NCBI GenBank assembly: GCA_017354895.1
Contig: CP071496.1
Coordinates: 2,108,001-2,172,000, forward strand
Origin: Podospora comata
Taxonomy: Eukaryota; Ascomycota; Sordariomycetes; Sordariales; Podosporaceae
DNA: 64,000 bases
Direction: 5' to 3'
The first letter of the stretch is position 1, and every line of letters starts with the position of its first letter. Positions 42,908 to 54,127 of the stretch are shown here, in pieces. The translations under genes and the position numbers were made by a program. The notes below the pieces were generated by a model. It did not search any database. It was not told the DNA's origin and was given only the letters and a program-made list of their open reading frames with translations.

Positions 42908-43831
42908 ATGTCGCGCCTCGACCGCGAAGCCGACGCCTTCCGCGCCTCCATGGCCGCGGCAGCCTCCAAGCTCACGGGCACCACTGGCACCTCGGCCATG
43001 TCCTCGGCCGTCAAGCGCAACCTCGCACCCCCCTCGCCATCCCCCTCTGTCGGATCAACCACCTCGGCGGCGGTGGGCACCCCCTCCCGCCGCGACCGCG
43101 AGCTCCCCGGCGCGAACATTGTGTACTCGCAACCCGCCGTCACGGGAACAGGCGACAGCGTCATCTCCCAAATGGCCTACGCCGTCACCTGGCTTAGGGG
43201 CAAGGACGAGCCGCAGACCTACCACGACGTCCTCTCGTATCTCAGCGCCACGGGCCGGTCAGATTCAGAGCAGGAGTTTTTTGTGGAACAGATGCGTCGC
43301 CATCCGCAGATTCAATGGATCCCGGACCCGAATCTGAGCGAGCAGACGTGGAAGACGGGGACGTATATCCACCGGCCCACCATCCCCAACGTGAGGAACA
43401 AGACGCAGTTGATTGCGTACCTGCAAAAGAAAACCGATGCGTCTGGGGTGAGCGTCAAGGACTTGAAGGACGGCTGGCCGGATTGCGAGCCGGCGATTAC
43501 GGAGCTTGAGAGGGAGCATAAGGTGCTGGTGATTAGAGCCAAGAAGGACGGGGCGGCGAGGATGGTTTGGCTGGACGATCCGAGTTTGTTTCACGAGGTG
43601 GAGCCGGATCTGGTGAGGGCGTGGGGCAGGGTTGAGCTGCCGGCGCTGGATGTCATTGCGCAGAAGCTGATACAGGCGGGGCAGAAGCCGGCGAGTGAGG
43701 ATCCGAGGTTGAAGGCGGAGAAGATGCCGAAGGTGGAGAAGAAGAAGAAGAGGGCGGCGAGGAAGGGGACCAAGAGCACGAATACGCATATGGAGCATTT
43801 GTTGAAGGATTATAGTCACATGAAGAGGTAG
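42908..43831 (+). CDS. TFA2: transcription initiation factor TFIIE beta subunit
   Basis: Intronless, 307 residues from the ATG at 42908 (MSRLDREADAF); the frame is open 8 codons further upstream. The N-terminal 75 residues are Ala/Ser/Pro-rich. Two winged-helix regions follow: a core domain with ISQMAYAVTWLRG, TYHDVLSYL and IPNVRNKTQLIAYLQKK (about 90-165), and a second with DLKDGWPDCEPAITELE. A basic Lys-rich tail (KKKKRAARKGTK) and HMEHLLKDYSHMKR close the protein, as in yeast Tfa2. It pairs with TFA1 and works in the RNA polymerase II pre-initiation complex, helping TFIIH loading and promoter opening. Length is usual for Pezizomycotina. Confidence 0.94.
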   Translation: MSRLDREADAFRASMAAAASKLTGTTGTSAMSSAVKRNLAPPSPSPSVGSTTSAAVGTPSRRDRELPGANIVYSQPAVTGTGDSVISQMAYAVTWLRGKDEPQTYHDVLSYLSATGRSDSEQEFFVEQMRRHPQIQWIPDPNLSEQTWKTGTYIHRPTIPNVRNKTQLIAYLQKKTDASGVSVKDLKDGWPDCEPAITELEREHKVLVIRAKKDGAARMVWLDDPSLFHEVEPDLVRAWGRVELPALDVIAQKLIQAGQKPASEDPRLKAEKMPKVEKKKKRAARKGTKSTNTHMEHLLKDYSHMKR

Positions 43832-45203
43832 ATGGGGGTTCTGGGAAGGCTGGGAAGATGTGCCGGGGGCGAAAAGATGTGGACTGGGGAAAGGGGGTAT
43901 ATCAAGCATTGGGATGGCGTTTTCTGGATTGGGGCTTGGTTTTTGGGAGGCATGACTAGATTTTTTTTCAGGAGGGGGGTTTATGACTTTCAGAATGGGG
44001 CACATACTAGATGGGGGGACGGGACGACAAGACGGGAGATGAACGACAATGGGGACGAAAAATTGATATGAGAAGGGAGGAGGATGGGGGATGGAACATT
44101 GCATTTAAGCGTTTGGCGTTGGGGGGGCTCTTGATATATATTTTACGACAGACAAAAAAAAGGTCTACAGTGTTTTTATTTTTATTTTTATCAGGAGAGA
44201 TGCTGTTTTGGAGGTTGGGGGAGCCGTTGCTATTATCAAGGGTGGATTTGGCAGAGGGCAGGATAGCGATAATCACCAAATGAGGCTTTATGCCAAAATC
44301 ATGGTTTCTTGGTGGTATTAGTGCTCGTAAGTCCAGCTTTCAATGGCGGGACTCCCATGTCGAATCAAAGCTAGCTGTCTTGCTTGGAGAGAGCGGGCAA
44401 CACAAGTTATGTCTTGTCTTCAAGACAAGTTGTAAGAACAAGGGTTAATCACTCGCCGTCATTGTGGGAGGTGTTTATGTAACGCCTCTCGACTCGAATT
44501 GTGTATTTGTCGTGATCAGTAATCATGATGTTGGGAGCCCGCCTTGCCGACCTAGAAAGTGGAGACGGATTGATGGGTAGCGGCAGGTTTTTTCTGTCTT
44601 TGTTTCTGCTGCGTATAGCAGTTACGAGAAAACCCTTACGGCTTTGGACAGAGAGAAAGTATGGGGAGAGAGTGAGGTGGCGCGTGGTTGCCGAGGTCGG
44701 GCAGTGGGTGAAGGTAGGCAGCGTAGGGCTGGAAGTAGAAGGGGGCTATGGACCCGGACCCCCTTGATGCAAGTGGTGTGCGTCTCCTGGTATTTGATTA
44801 AGGTGGTGGATGGGAGGTGGTGGGCACGTGGGAGGTCTCGGGGGTGTTTGTTCTTGTTTTCTTTTCATTCTTTCTTGATTTGATTGATTTGAGTTTTCAT
44901 CGTCTTTCGTCTTCATCACCAACCAGACAAGACAGTAGGGCCACTTGCCCGCTATTCTCGTCTCGACATGACCAGCTACAGCACGGGATACGGGGTCACT
45001 AGTAACAAACAGACAAGAAAGACGGAAAGAAAGTGGCTGGTTGTTGCCTTGCCGGCCAACGCAACGACGAAGCAGCTCACTCCATCAGAGCGAGGCCCGA
45101 CGTATCTACCAGAGGCCAAGCCTCAAGAGACAACCCGAGATAGACAACCCACTCACTCACTCTATTCTACCAACACCGTCTCCAATTTTGAGCCCCAACC
45201 ACC
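43832..45203. other. intergenic, 1.4 kb, no gene seen
   Basis: Contains the TFIIE-beta 3' flank, then unassigned sequence. A 17-bp near-perfect palindrome with 8-base arms (CTTGTCTT-C-AAGACAAG) lies at 44413-44429. Short open frames carry no domain. Confidence 0.55.
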
Positions 45204-46016
45204 ATGCCCCCCTTCCCAACCACAATCACGACGACTCCCCAACACTTCCACTTCAAAATCGACATCTACACCGACACAGTCTGCCCCTTCTCCCACCTCG
45301 GCTTCCTCTCTCTCACCACCGCCGTCTCCTCCTTCTCCCCCCCAACCCCGGTGACCTTCTCCCTAACCTACCACCCCTACATCCTCTACCCCAACTCCCG
45401 CCCCTCCTCCCGCAAACTCGGCGCCGCACTCACATACATTTACTCCTCCCACACCCGCACAACCTCCATTCTCACCCACCTCGACAATCTGGCCAGCACC
45501 TACAACATCAAGTTCAACTGGGAGGGGATGACCGGCAACAGCAGGGACTCGCACCGGCTGATCCTATTGGCACAATCCCGCTTTCAAGCATCCCCCTCCC
45601 AGCAAAACCTCCGACGCTTCATGTCGCGCCTCTACCAAGCCAGCTTCCAACGCGGCCGCGACATCTCCTCCCGACAAACCCTCGCCGAACTAGGGGTGGA
45701 GGCAGGATTGTTCGGGACGGTAGACAAAGGGTTGGAATGGTTAGACTCGGGGGCTCTAGGGGAGGAGGTCGACAAAGAATGCGAAAAAGCCAAGCGAGAA
45801 ATAGGCGTCAGGGCGGTACCAAGCTATGTCGTCAACGAAAAGTACGTAGTGGGGGGGATGCAAGACCCGGTCGTGTGGATGTCTTTGTTTGACAAGATCA
45901 TGCGACAGCCCACATCACAGCTGCAGGGTGGTGGTGAACAAAAGGGGGAGCAGCTTGGGAGGAGGGAGGAGCACGGGGGAAATTGTAGGGTTGTTGCTGT
46001 CGAAAATGACACATAG
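45204..46016 (+). CDS. DsbA-like thioredoxin-fold protein (FrnE/HCCA isomerase type)
   Basis: Intronless, 270 residues. FKIDIYTDTVCPFSHLGF (about residues 17-34) is the start of the DsbA/FrnE-type thioredoxin fold. The active-site CPWC of relatives is CPFS here (Cys27, Ser30), so only one Cys remains. The helical insert occupies about 55-160. The cis-Pro loop GVRAVPSYVVNEKYVVGGMQ is intact near residues 207-226. The last 40 residues are low complexity. Relatives include FrnE-like oxidoreductases and 2-hydroxychromene-2-carboxylate isomerases, which act on thiol or glutathione adducts. With Ser in place of the second Cys, disulfide oxidase activity is unlikely; a glutathione-dependent isomerase-like role is possible. 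A compound poly-A/(GA)n repeat follows the stop. Confidence 0.82.
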   Translation: MPPFPTTITTTPQHFHFKIDIYTDTVCPFSHLGFLSLTTAVSSFSPPTPVTFSLTYHPYILYPNSRPSSRKLGAALTYIYSSHTRTTSILTHLDNLASTYNIKFNWEGMTGNSRDSHRLILLAQSRFQASPSQQNLRRFMSRLYQASFQRGRDISSRQTLAELGVEAGLFGTVDKGLEWLDSGALGEEVDKECEKAKREIGVRAVPSYVVNEKYVVGGMQDPVVWMSLFDKIMRQPTSQLQGGGEQKGEQLGRREEHGGNCRVVAVENDT

Positions 46017-46068
46017 GGGGGGAGCAAATAGGGGGGGAGGTGACACTTGGGAGAAAGAAAAAAAAGAG

Positions 46069-46160
<92 letters not shown>

Positions 46161-46843
46161 CAGTGTTGGTTATGATGGTCTTGCATCAACAGAACAGCAC
46201 AGATAATGGGGTTGAGGTAGACCCCGACATGCTGTGGCAGCCTCTTGGACAAGAGTCAGGGGCTGTTGAAAAAGGGGTGGGGGGTTTATTCAACTCTCCC
46301 AAACACTCACGCACTCATTTCCATCACAGCAGGTATACCAAACTTTCCCAATACATCATCTTCAAACTATCGACCTGATCATACATCATTAAACCTCAAA
46401 ACCAACGCACGATGCGAGACAAATCAGCAACATCAAAACCCCCAAACAAATCAACAATAAATAGATGAGATTCTCCCAGTCAAGAACCCCAGAGAGTAAA
46501 AAACTAACTAAGCGCCATTCCCTATTCCACCCATATCTGGCCAAAGAAATAAAACATCAAATATACGACGTGCCCCTTTTTTCACATTCAGATGGCCCCG
46601 TCTGGTGTGGTATATCTTGTAAAAACTCCTTGCCTTAAAACCCTCAAAGATATTCCCTTTCCTTCCCCGATAAACCTTCCTCCCAATTTCCCGTCTTTCC
46701 TCCTCTTGATTAGGTGCATTCGCTAAACCTGTGGTTCCGAATGGCCCCGGCCTCTCTGGGCCAACACCCACCTGCTTTTTATCTGCCGGGTGGTGGTTGG
46801 TGTTGTACAGCTGTGGTATACATCGACGTCTAACAATGCTGAA
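46017..46843. other. intergenic between convergent genes
   Basis: 3' flanks of the DsbA-like gene (+) and the AP-1 gene (-). Apart from the A/(GA) repeat no feature is evident. Confidence 0.6.
46069..46154. repeat. compound repeat: A30 followed by (GA)28
   Basis: Thirty A (46069-46098) run directly into an uninterrupted GA array (46099-46154), about 50 bp past the DsbA-like stop codon. Confidence 0.9.
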
Positions 46844-48668
46844 TCAAATCTTGGTGCTGCCCGTCGCCTCCTTCACAGCCGCCTCGAGATCGGCCTGCCC
46901 GGCCCTGTCATTGCAAGGTAGATACTTGTTCATGACCTGCTCAAAATCCTCCTTAGCCACGACAGCGCCGCCGCCAGAGCACTTGGCCTTCTTCTGAAGG
47001 TCCGAGCACAAGCCATCCAGATCAAAGTCGCCGTTTTGCACCTTGGGACACGTTTGCAGTTTCTCCCTGTTTTGCCTGTCAGTTACCCCCATCACCGAAG
47101 CAGGAGTTGCATGTAACTCACCATATACTGGTGCAGGTCAGTAGCTGTCCATTGGGCGTAACTTGATCGGCTTCTTTGGCGGCATCGATTTGGGCGAGGA
47201 GGTCGGGCTTTGGCGCTGGTACTTCGGTGGTTAGTGGCAGGTTGTATGGGGTGATGAAGTCAGCATCAAGGGCTTCGTTGAAGAAACTGTCATCGAAGCC
47301 ATTAGACAGGATGTTCTCCTGTGGCTCGCGATAGTCCCCAAACAACTGAGGCTCAAACTGAAAGTCTGTCTGGGGCAGCCAGTTAAAGTCATTTGCATCA
47401 CCGAAATGACCAAAGTCTGCAAGCTTGTCAGCATTATCGAATCGAAAAACGCGATATTTCACTGCAATTCTCACCCTGTGATGAGCCGTTCACGTTGAAA
47501 CCAGACTGCTCCTCCCCGATGGTGGCCAGCGTGTCCACGGGTTTGAAGCCCATGGGCGACTGCGTAAACGGTTCGGGTGATGTCCCGCACGACGAGTTTG
47601 GCCCACCCATGTTGGAATTTGATGAGGCTGACGGCGAGCTTGTCGTTGTCGGGCCGTTCAAGTTGAACTGCGAGTCCAGATTGTGCGAGTTCAGGCCGAG
47701 GGGGCTGTATGTGCTCGAGTGATCAGGGCTGAAGCTGCTATTCGACTTGTCCAACGGGCTCCGTGTATCTGAATTGTTCCGCTTCGGCGGTATTGATGCT
47801 GCGGTCGATGTGGAGGACTTCTTGGTGTCATTGGTAACGTTGGGCCCAGGCAGGGTGCCGAACTTGGGAAACTCGAATTGAAAGTTGACATCGTTCATGT
47901 TTTGAAGGAAAGGAGCGCCGAATAGCTTCGTGGGTCCTTGGTAACTTGGGCGACCGTTTGAGAGAGCTGATAGACGCTTTTTATATTCGTTCAACTCAAC
48001 CGTCATCTTGTCGACCTGCGCACGGAGAGCCTGCTTCTCCTTGTTGTGGGTTTCAGAGGCCTTCTCCAACTCCTCGACCTTGGTTTCCAACTCTTTCAGA
48101 TGCTTTTCCTTGCGCTCTCTGAAAGCTCGTTGGGCAGCACGGTTCTGGGCCTTGCGCTTCTGTTGCGAAACGGTTAGAATCCAACGTGGTTCGCTCAGGG
48201 GTTGTATTTACTTACTGAGCTTGGTTCTGTCGTCAATGGCTTTCTTCCCGGCTTCTTGGCAACCCTATCCTCACTCTCTCGCCTCTTGGCTCCACGGGCT
48301 TCATCCTCTTCATCGTCTGGATGGCTGCGCTTGTCGGGAGACTCTGTGTCGTCGGGAGATTCGGACTTGCCGCCATCTGAAGTACCGGGGAGGTCGGGAA
48401 TCATCTTGGGCTGATTGCCGTCGTTGAAGGAGAAGTCGAGAGTTGAATCGGCCCCGGCGAAATCGTAGTCGTAATCGAAATCGGGGCTGCCTTGGAAGCT
48501 ACCGAAGTTTTCCTGAAGCGGAGACCCATTGAACTGGAGAGGAGACACGGTCATGGCCGAATTCACCGGAGTGTTTCCTTTGCGGTTGGAATTGAGGGCG
48601 GCATACAACAGGTTCTGCTGTTGCGGCGTGAGGATGAGGTCCTGAACGGGATTGCGTGTCGACGTCAT
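46844..48668 (-). CDS. YAP1: AP-1-like bZIP oxidative stress factor (YAP1 type)
   Basis: Exons (minus strand) 48668-48216, 48159-47475, 47416-47122 and 47066-46844; introns of 56, 58 and 55 bp; 551 residues. An acidic N-terminus precedes the bZIP, whose basic region KRKAQNRAAQRAFRERK starts at residue 152 straight after intron 1, followed by leucine heptads. The C-terminal Cys-rich domain is clear: Cys484, Cys498 and Cys507 (TCPKVQNGDFDLDGLC, KKAKC), plus Cys474 and Cys529, and overlaps the expected nuclear export signal. The N-terminal Cys-rich region is reduced to Cys342 in SSCGTSPEPF. In the family, oxidation locks the Cys domains, hides the export signal and keeps the factor in the nucleus to induce thioredoxin, catalase and glutathione genes. 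The Neurospora counterpart is NAP-1. Confidence 0.95.
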
Positions 48669-50358
48669 TGTGTCTGCTTGACTCGCGTGACGTTTTGGAC
48701 AACTAATTGAAGAAAATTAAGACTTGGGCCTTTCCCTCGAGAAGTTCAGATTAGACAGGCCCCAATGCCAAATGCGATTGCTGTCGGAGACGTAGGTGGC
48801 GGGAGCAGTGATGATTGGGCTGCTTATCTCCGCCCACACCCAACGGCGGACAGCGGGGTATCTGACGTTGAAGACAAAGACGAGCGCAGGGACAGCGCAG
48901 AGTGTCTCTCCACTAGTCTAAAGGCTGGTTCAGATTGATGAATCACTGAACCCTTGGTGACAGACGGCGTAAAAGATGGAGATGGGGTGTCTGGGACAGG
49001 TCGGGGCCACGACGAGGAGAGACCATAGAGTTCGCCTCCCGGGACTGGGGGAAGAGGTTTAGGCGCAGGCCACTCGAGTGCGACGCAGGGCTCGCAGCAG
49101 CAGGGCAGTGGAAAACGGGTCGGGAATCGGAGTCGGCGGAACTCGAATGCTTGCCTCGCCGTGTTCTTCTGGATGCCTGGACTGGAATTGGATGGACAGC
49201 TGGCAGCAGTATCTCGGTATGTATGGTATGGTATGTACGAGTACGTAAGGACTTTCTACGGATGGGAGAAACGAGAAAAAGGACGAAGAGTCAGACCGAT
49301 GGGCGAAACTGGGAGCAAGACTACAGGTCGAGGGGGCCCTTGATCTGGTGAGCTCCATCAATTTGTCAGCCGTCAATGGAAGATGTTGGACGGAAGCTGG
49401 TCCGAGCGAGCGTGAACCGACAGGGGTCCTTCGGCGTGCGGTCTTCTTCAACAGCGGCCCCAGGTCGGCCATGATTGCCCCACCTTGTTGACCCCGATCG
49501 GGTTGTGGGTGGTCAGCCTAGCCCCTCTATCTTGGGGACCCTACTGCAGTAGACCCGTGTAGACAACGGACAATAGACAAGAGATCAGCAAGCACACGCC
49601 ATTTTTGCATTTTGGGTGATGGGATTCTAGATGCCATAGATTTACCTCTGGCCGTTTAATATCCGGTTCTGTTGGTAGCGACGAGCATGTTACAAGGTGC
49701 TGAGTCAAGCCAACAGCGCTGTCTCATAGGACCGAGGGGTATGTGGGCATAGAGGACTGCCTGCGCCTTTCAAGCGACACGGGTGACTATTCGATAAAAG
49801 GGGAAGTGGAACTGATTGTTTCTGAATCATTATCTCCAGGCAGCTGTTCTCACCGCATGCCCTGGTTCCTACAGTAGAAACCCTCGGAGATAATATTCAT
49901 GACCGAGGCATAAGTCCTTGTGCAATATGGCGATATGCCGCGAGCTACCATGAAGCATCTCATCTGGGGTATGTTTCCGGTATCAAGTGTCAGTTGTACA
50001 TCCATCGACCTAATAGTCCCACTTCACTGCAGGAATGTATACATCTCCGCTCTCTAGTGTAAAGGTTTGGATGGCCTGGACGCATGCGTGGCGATGACAG
50101 TGCAGTGGAGGGCCCGTGCAGCTTGTCCCCCGTTTTAGGCGCAAGCAGCGGAGCCCCGCGCAGTTTGTGCCCGCTCCGTCCGCTCACGGCAGTGGGATTG
50201 GCGACATCATGCCATCAGCCTTGTGTAACGCCAGGTGACGACAGAGCAATCACTTGCCGGCCAGCCATATCCAAGACAAACCACCTCTAGCAAAAGTGAC
50301 CACTTGGTAGCATATCAGATCCAGTAATCTCAACGATAACCCCCACGTACAGTCTCTC
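48669..50358. promoter_or_regulatory. bidirectional upstream region, AP-1 / BSD protein
   Basis: About 1.7 kb between divergent starts. A GGTTCAG...CTGAACC inverted repeat (7-bp arms, 12-base loop) lies near 48928-48953 in the AP-1 leader or promoter. Open frames of up to 137 codons near 49059-49472 have no domain and look non-coding. Confidence 0.5.
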
Positions 50359-51783
50359 ATGGACATCGCCTACGACCACATCCTCGAGTCCAATTTCGAG
50401 GACAAGAGCGAGTCCCAGAACAGACAGAACCAGCCCGCCGCTCCACAGGCGAGCTTGAACGAGGATCTCCAGGATGCTTACCGCGCCTTTTCCAACAGTC
50501 CTTGGGGCGCTAGGATTGGAGGTTTCTTTGGTAGCGTGGTGAAGCAGGTGTGTGTTTCTCTCTCTCTCGGGTGGTAAACCTCGGCACAGCTCGACTGACG
50601 GTGTTTGTTCCCAGGGTGAGACTATCTATCATGAAGCCCAACAAGAGCTCTCCGCCGTAAGCCAAGATGCGACCCGCGGCTTCACCGACCTGCGCCAGAC
50701 TATCATCAACCGCACCCGATCGCTCTCCTTGAACACCTCACCACCAGCCGACGCCGGTTCCTCCTCTCAGGACACGGGCGACCAGACCACCCCCACCCGC
50801 GCCAAAGCCCTCTCATCAGAAGAAGCCCTCGCCGAATCCGAATCCGTACTCACCCGTCTCAAAGAAGAAGCCGCCAAACGCCTAAAGGATCTCCAGAAAG
50901 CCGAAGACGCCGCCGACGAAGCTCTCCTCAGGTTCGGTTCCAACCTCCGCGACTTCTTCCGCGACGCCATCCAAATCGCACCACCCACCAACGACCAGGG
51001 AGACAACCAGGGCAACACCGTTTTGTTCGAGAGCAAGGATGCCGCTGGGAAGAGGGTGATCCACACCTCGCGGTTCGATGCGCAGCTTCACGTCATCCAC
51101 ACCACCACGGACAACTTCATCAAGGATGGCACTGGCGCCGAGTATGAGACCTGGGCCAAGGAGTTTGATGTCGATAAGAAGACGGAGAACATCGCTGCTG
51201 ATCTCGCCAAGTACCCCGAGTTGAGAACGACAATGGAGAAGCTGGTTCCCGACACGGTTCCCTATGCGGATTTCTGGAAGAGGTACTACTTCCTCAGACA
51301 CGGTATTGAGACTGCTGAGGCCAGGCGTAGGGACTTGCTCAAGGGTAAGATTATGAGCTCACCTGTCCACTTGGAAACTTGTACCTATGCTAACATGAAC
51401 CAGCTGCCTCGGCTGAAGAGGAAGTTGGCTGGGACGAGGACTCTTCCGAAGAAGAAGAAGAGGAGGAGGATTCCAGCGAGGAGGAGTCCAGTGATGAGGA
51501 GGAGTCGGCCCCCGCCAAACCCGCCATTGCCAAACCTGTGCCTACTGCTGAGGCCAAGCGCCCTGGTTCTTCAAACTCTGCCTCCACGATCAACCCTACT
51601 ACCACTGCTGCCAAGCCGGCAGAGCCTCGCAAGTCTGACGACAGGAAATCGATGGCGGATAGTGACACCAGCTACGATGTTGTCGGCGCCGCGTCTGGTG
51701 TACCCAGTCAGGCGCCCAACAGTCCCAAGGACGCGAAGAAGCTCGATGACAGTGATGGCAGTGATGAGGAGGATTGGGAGTAG
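50359..51783 (+). CDS. BSD-domain protein (DOS2-like)
   Basis: Exons 50359-50547, 50615-51344 and 51404-51783, introns of 67 and 59 bp; 432 residues. The N-terminus is acidic and ends exon 1 with GARIGGFFGSVVKQ. Helical, Lys/Glu-rich sequence follows. A BSD domain lies at about residues 255-315, with the characteristic Phe-Trp pair in YADFWKRYYFLRHGIE. Exon 3 encodes a strongly acidic Ser/Glu tail (WDEDSSEEEEEE) and a DSDGSDEEDWE end. In yeast the similar protein Dos2 has been linked to ubiquitin-related processes and heterochromatin-like silencing in fission yeast has an unrelated Dos2, so I avoid transferring the symbol. The function of the BSD domain is not settled, although it also occurs in TFIIH p62/Tfb1. 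Confidence 0.9.
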
Positions 51784-52122
51784 GAAGCCAGATTGGGAGT
51801 CAGCATTTGAGAGATGTCACAGCAGGAAACATGGATGAACGGCGTTTGATTTGTTGAATAACTTTTGGGTTTATCGCTTTGCTAGTTAGCGGAGTTTATA
51901 ATGGGTATTTTCACTCTGCAACATCAAGGGGCCAGAATATTTTGTTGCTTGTTCGGAAATTCTGTTATAGTTTCTTCAACGTTTGGAAGCTCTCTTTTCC
52001 ATAGCAACCCCCTTGGAGCAGACCTTCAACAGAGGTTCCTAACTGGGTATCTCGCTTTTTATTTCACCCCTCCCTCTTTGCCCCCCCCCCCCTTTTTTTT
52101 TTTCCCTTCCACCCCATTACCA
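51784..52122. other. intergenic between convergent genes
   Basis: 339 bp of 3' flanks; a C10T10 pyrimidine run sits at 52081-52104. No gene. Confidence 0.6.
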
Positions 52123-52757
52123 TTACCTCTTCTTCCTCGTGACAGTCTGAAACCCATCCTCATCCACCTCGGGCTCCTGCTTTTCCCTTCTTGGAGCCTG
52201 CACCAACGCAGGCGCATCCTCCATATCCTCATCCTCCTCCTCATCATCATCCGTATCCCACTCCCCTTCTTCCTCTTGGTCCTCCCCCTTTGCAAAAACC
52301 ACTTTACTCCCCTTCTTTTCGGTGTACCGCCTCCCCAGTTGCTCCACCTCGTCAAACTTGCCCTTTAGACAGTCTTTCCTGATCCTGATGATGCTCTCGG
52401 CTACCTCGAAGGCGGAGTCGTCGTCGACGTTGACTTCGAACTCGTCGAGCATGACGTTGAGGAGAAATTCTTCAATGTATTCGGCGTCTGGTTCTTCTGA
52501 GGGGGCAGAGGTGGAGGTGGAGGTGGAGGTAGTAAGAGGGGGGAAGAGCTCGGAGACGGCGCCGGCGAACCAGTCGCGTTTGTCGGAGGAGTCGGGGCCG
52601 CCCCAGTTGTTTTGCACGGCGAGGGTAAGGGCTGGCCAGAGGTTGAGGAGGAGGGAGATGCCGCGCTCGAAAGTGGTTTGGGTTTGCGCTGGGGGGGAGT
52701 TAGCATCTAGTACGCAAAGGAGGGGGGAGGGTAAGTACCTGGTGATGGGGCCTCCAT
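52123..52757 (-). CDS. TSR2: pre-rRNA processing protein TSR2
   Basis: Exons (minus strand) 52757-52739 and 52688-52123 with a 50-bp intron; 194 residues. The 19-base first exon gives MEAPSP and joins to AQTQTTFERGISLLLNLWPALTLAVQNNWGG, the conserved N-terminal helix region of TSR2. The helical core includes DWFAGAVSELF and EEFLLNVMLDEFEVNVDDDS (about residues 45-100). The second half is acidic (DTDDDEEEDEDMEDA) and ends with the conserved DEDGFQTVTRKKR. TSR2 binds ribosomal protein eS26, unloads it from its importin and protects it until assembly in 90S/40S precursors. Without the small first exon the family motif would be cut. Confidence 0.94.
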
Positions 52758-53416
52758 TTTGGGTAATTTTGATGTGAAGAAAGAATATGCGACTCTGGGA
52801 AGAAGCGGGAGAAGATGATACGACGGGAATTGGCGGCGGTGGTGGTGGTGATGGTGGTGGTGATAGTTGTATGCTGGTTCATGGAGGGGTTCACTCTAGG
52901 AGTTTTTTTTCTTTGGAGCGCCCAAGTTTACTTGCGCACTGCTGCGGGTTGCCCCGCCATTTTTCTCAGTTTGCGACAGCACCTTGATGGATCTGTTCTG
53001 GGTTAGGGTTGGGTGTGGCTGATCTTGTGCCACCGGACTTTTACCTGGATTCAGGTTTAGCCCTTGGTTGAGACGGGTTTAAAGATCTCCATTGCGCCGG
53101 CCATGTAATATATTATCCCGAATTTCTGTTCACTGTCATTATCCCGAATACCTTCAATTTGCTGCCATGACAGCTCGGCTGAGTGTCAAAGATGCCAAGA
53201 CGCAATGACGGCATCGGTTAACAGTGCGACGACAGGGGCTCGCATTTGCTCTGGCCGTTTCCAGCGTCCATCAATCAAGAGCTCCGTGGTGCACCGTGGA
53301 CTGCCGTGACTCCCTTGTCCCTCGTTGCGTATCTGTCCGACGCCTATTTGAACGTCTCTTCCTCACCACAATAATCCGGGAGACCTGATATCACCTCACC
53401 ACCTCACCACCACAAA
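52758..53416. promoter_or_regulatory. bidirectional upstream region, TSR2 / FMP52
   Basis: 659 bp. Contains two copies of ATTATCCCGAAT about 28 bp apart near 53109 and 53137, and a GGT-rich stretch near 52830-52865. No gene. Confidence 0.55.
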
Positions 53417-54127
53417 ATGTCCCAACAACCAACACTCCTAATCGGCTCAACAGGCCTAGTAGGCTCCCACATCCTCTCCACCCTCCTCTCCTCCTCCGTC
53501 CCCGTCACCACAATCTCCCGCCGCCCCCCCAAATCCCCCGGCCCAACCCTCACCCCCATCATCGAATCCAACACCGACCTCTGGACCTCCTCCCTTTCCT
53601 CACTCGCCCCCCCGCCCAAAACAGTCATCTCCGCCCTCGGCACCACCCGCACTGCCGCAGGCGGCATCGCAAACCAGTGGAAAATCGACCACGACCTCAA
53701 CGTCGCCCTGGCCAGAGCAGCGAAAGAGTCTGGAACCAAAACCTTTGTTTTTGTGTCTAGCGGTGGGACGAGGGGTTTGTTCAGCAATTATGTGCCGTAC
53801 AGCAAGATGAAGATTGGGGTGGAGGATACGATCAAGGAGTTGGGGTTTGAGCACGCGGTGATACTCAGGCCGGGGTTGATACTGGGGGAGAGGGAGCAGG
53901 CTAGGCTTGGGGAGGGGCAGGCGCAGGGGGTGGTCAAGGCGATTGGGCGGTGGTTTGGCAGGGGGGTGGTGGACAGGTTTGCGCAGGAGGGGGAGGTTAT
54001 TGCGCGGGCGGCGGTGAAGGCGGTGGAGATGATTGAGGGGGGGAGGGCGCCGAGTAAATACTGGATTTTGGAGCAGAATGATATTGTGAGGTTGGGGAGG
54101 GAGGAGTGGAAGGGGGAGGCGAAGTAA
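53417..54127 (+). CDS. FMP52: FMP52-like NAD(P)-binding protein, mitochondrial outer membrane
   Basis: Intronless, 236 residues. The start MSQQPTLLIGSTGLVGSHILS carries the GxxGxxG dinucleotide-binding turn of an atypical short-chain dehydrogenase Rossmann fold. VISALGTTRTAAGG and IDHDLNVALARAAKESG follow, then FVFVSSGGTRG and NYVPYSKMKIGVEDTIKELG with a Tyr-x3-Lys pair, and ILRPGLILGERE. These are the hallmarks of FMP52 and human TIP30/HTATIP2-like proteins. FMP52 was named from yeast mitochondrial proteomics; its substrate is unknown. The last third is Gly/Arg-rich and its Val-to-Gly wobble is G-heavy, unlike the C-heavy first half, a bias seen in other genes here too. Confidence 0.92.
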   Translation: MSQQPTLLIGSTGLVGSHILSTLLSSSVPVTTISRRPPKSPGPTLTPIIESNTDLWTSSLSSLAPPPKTVISALGTTRTAAGGIANQWKIDHDLNVALARAAKESGTKTFVFVSSGGTRGLFSNYVPYSKMKIGVEDTIKELGFEHAVILRPGLILGEREQARLGEGQAQGVVKAIGRWFGRGVVDRFAQEGEVIARAAVKAVEMIEGGRAPSKYWILEQNDIVRLGREEWKGEAK

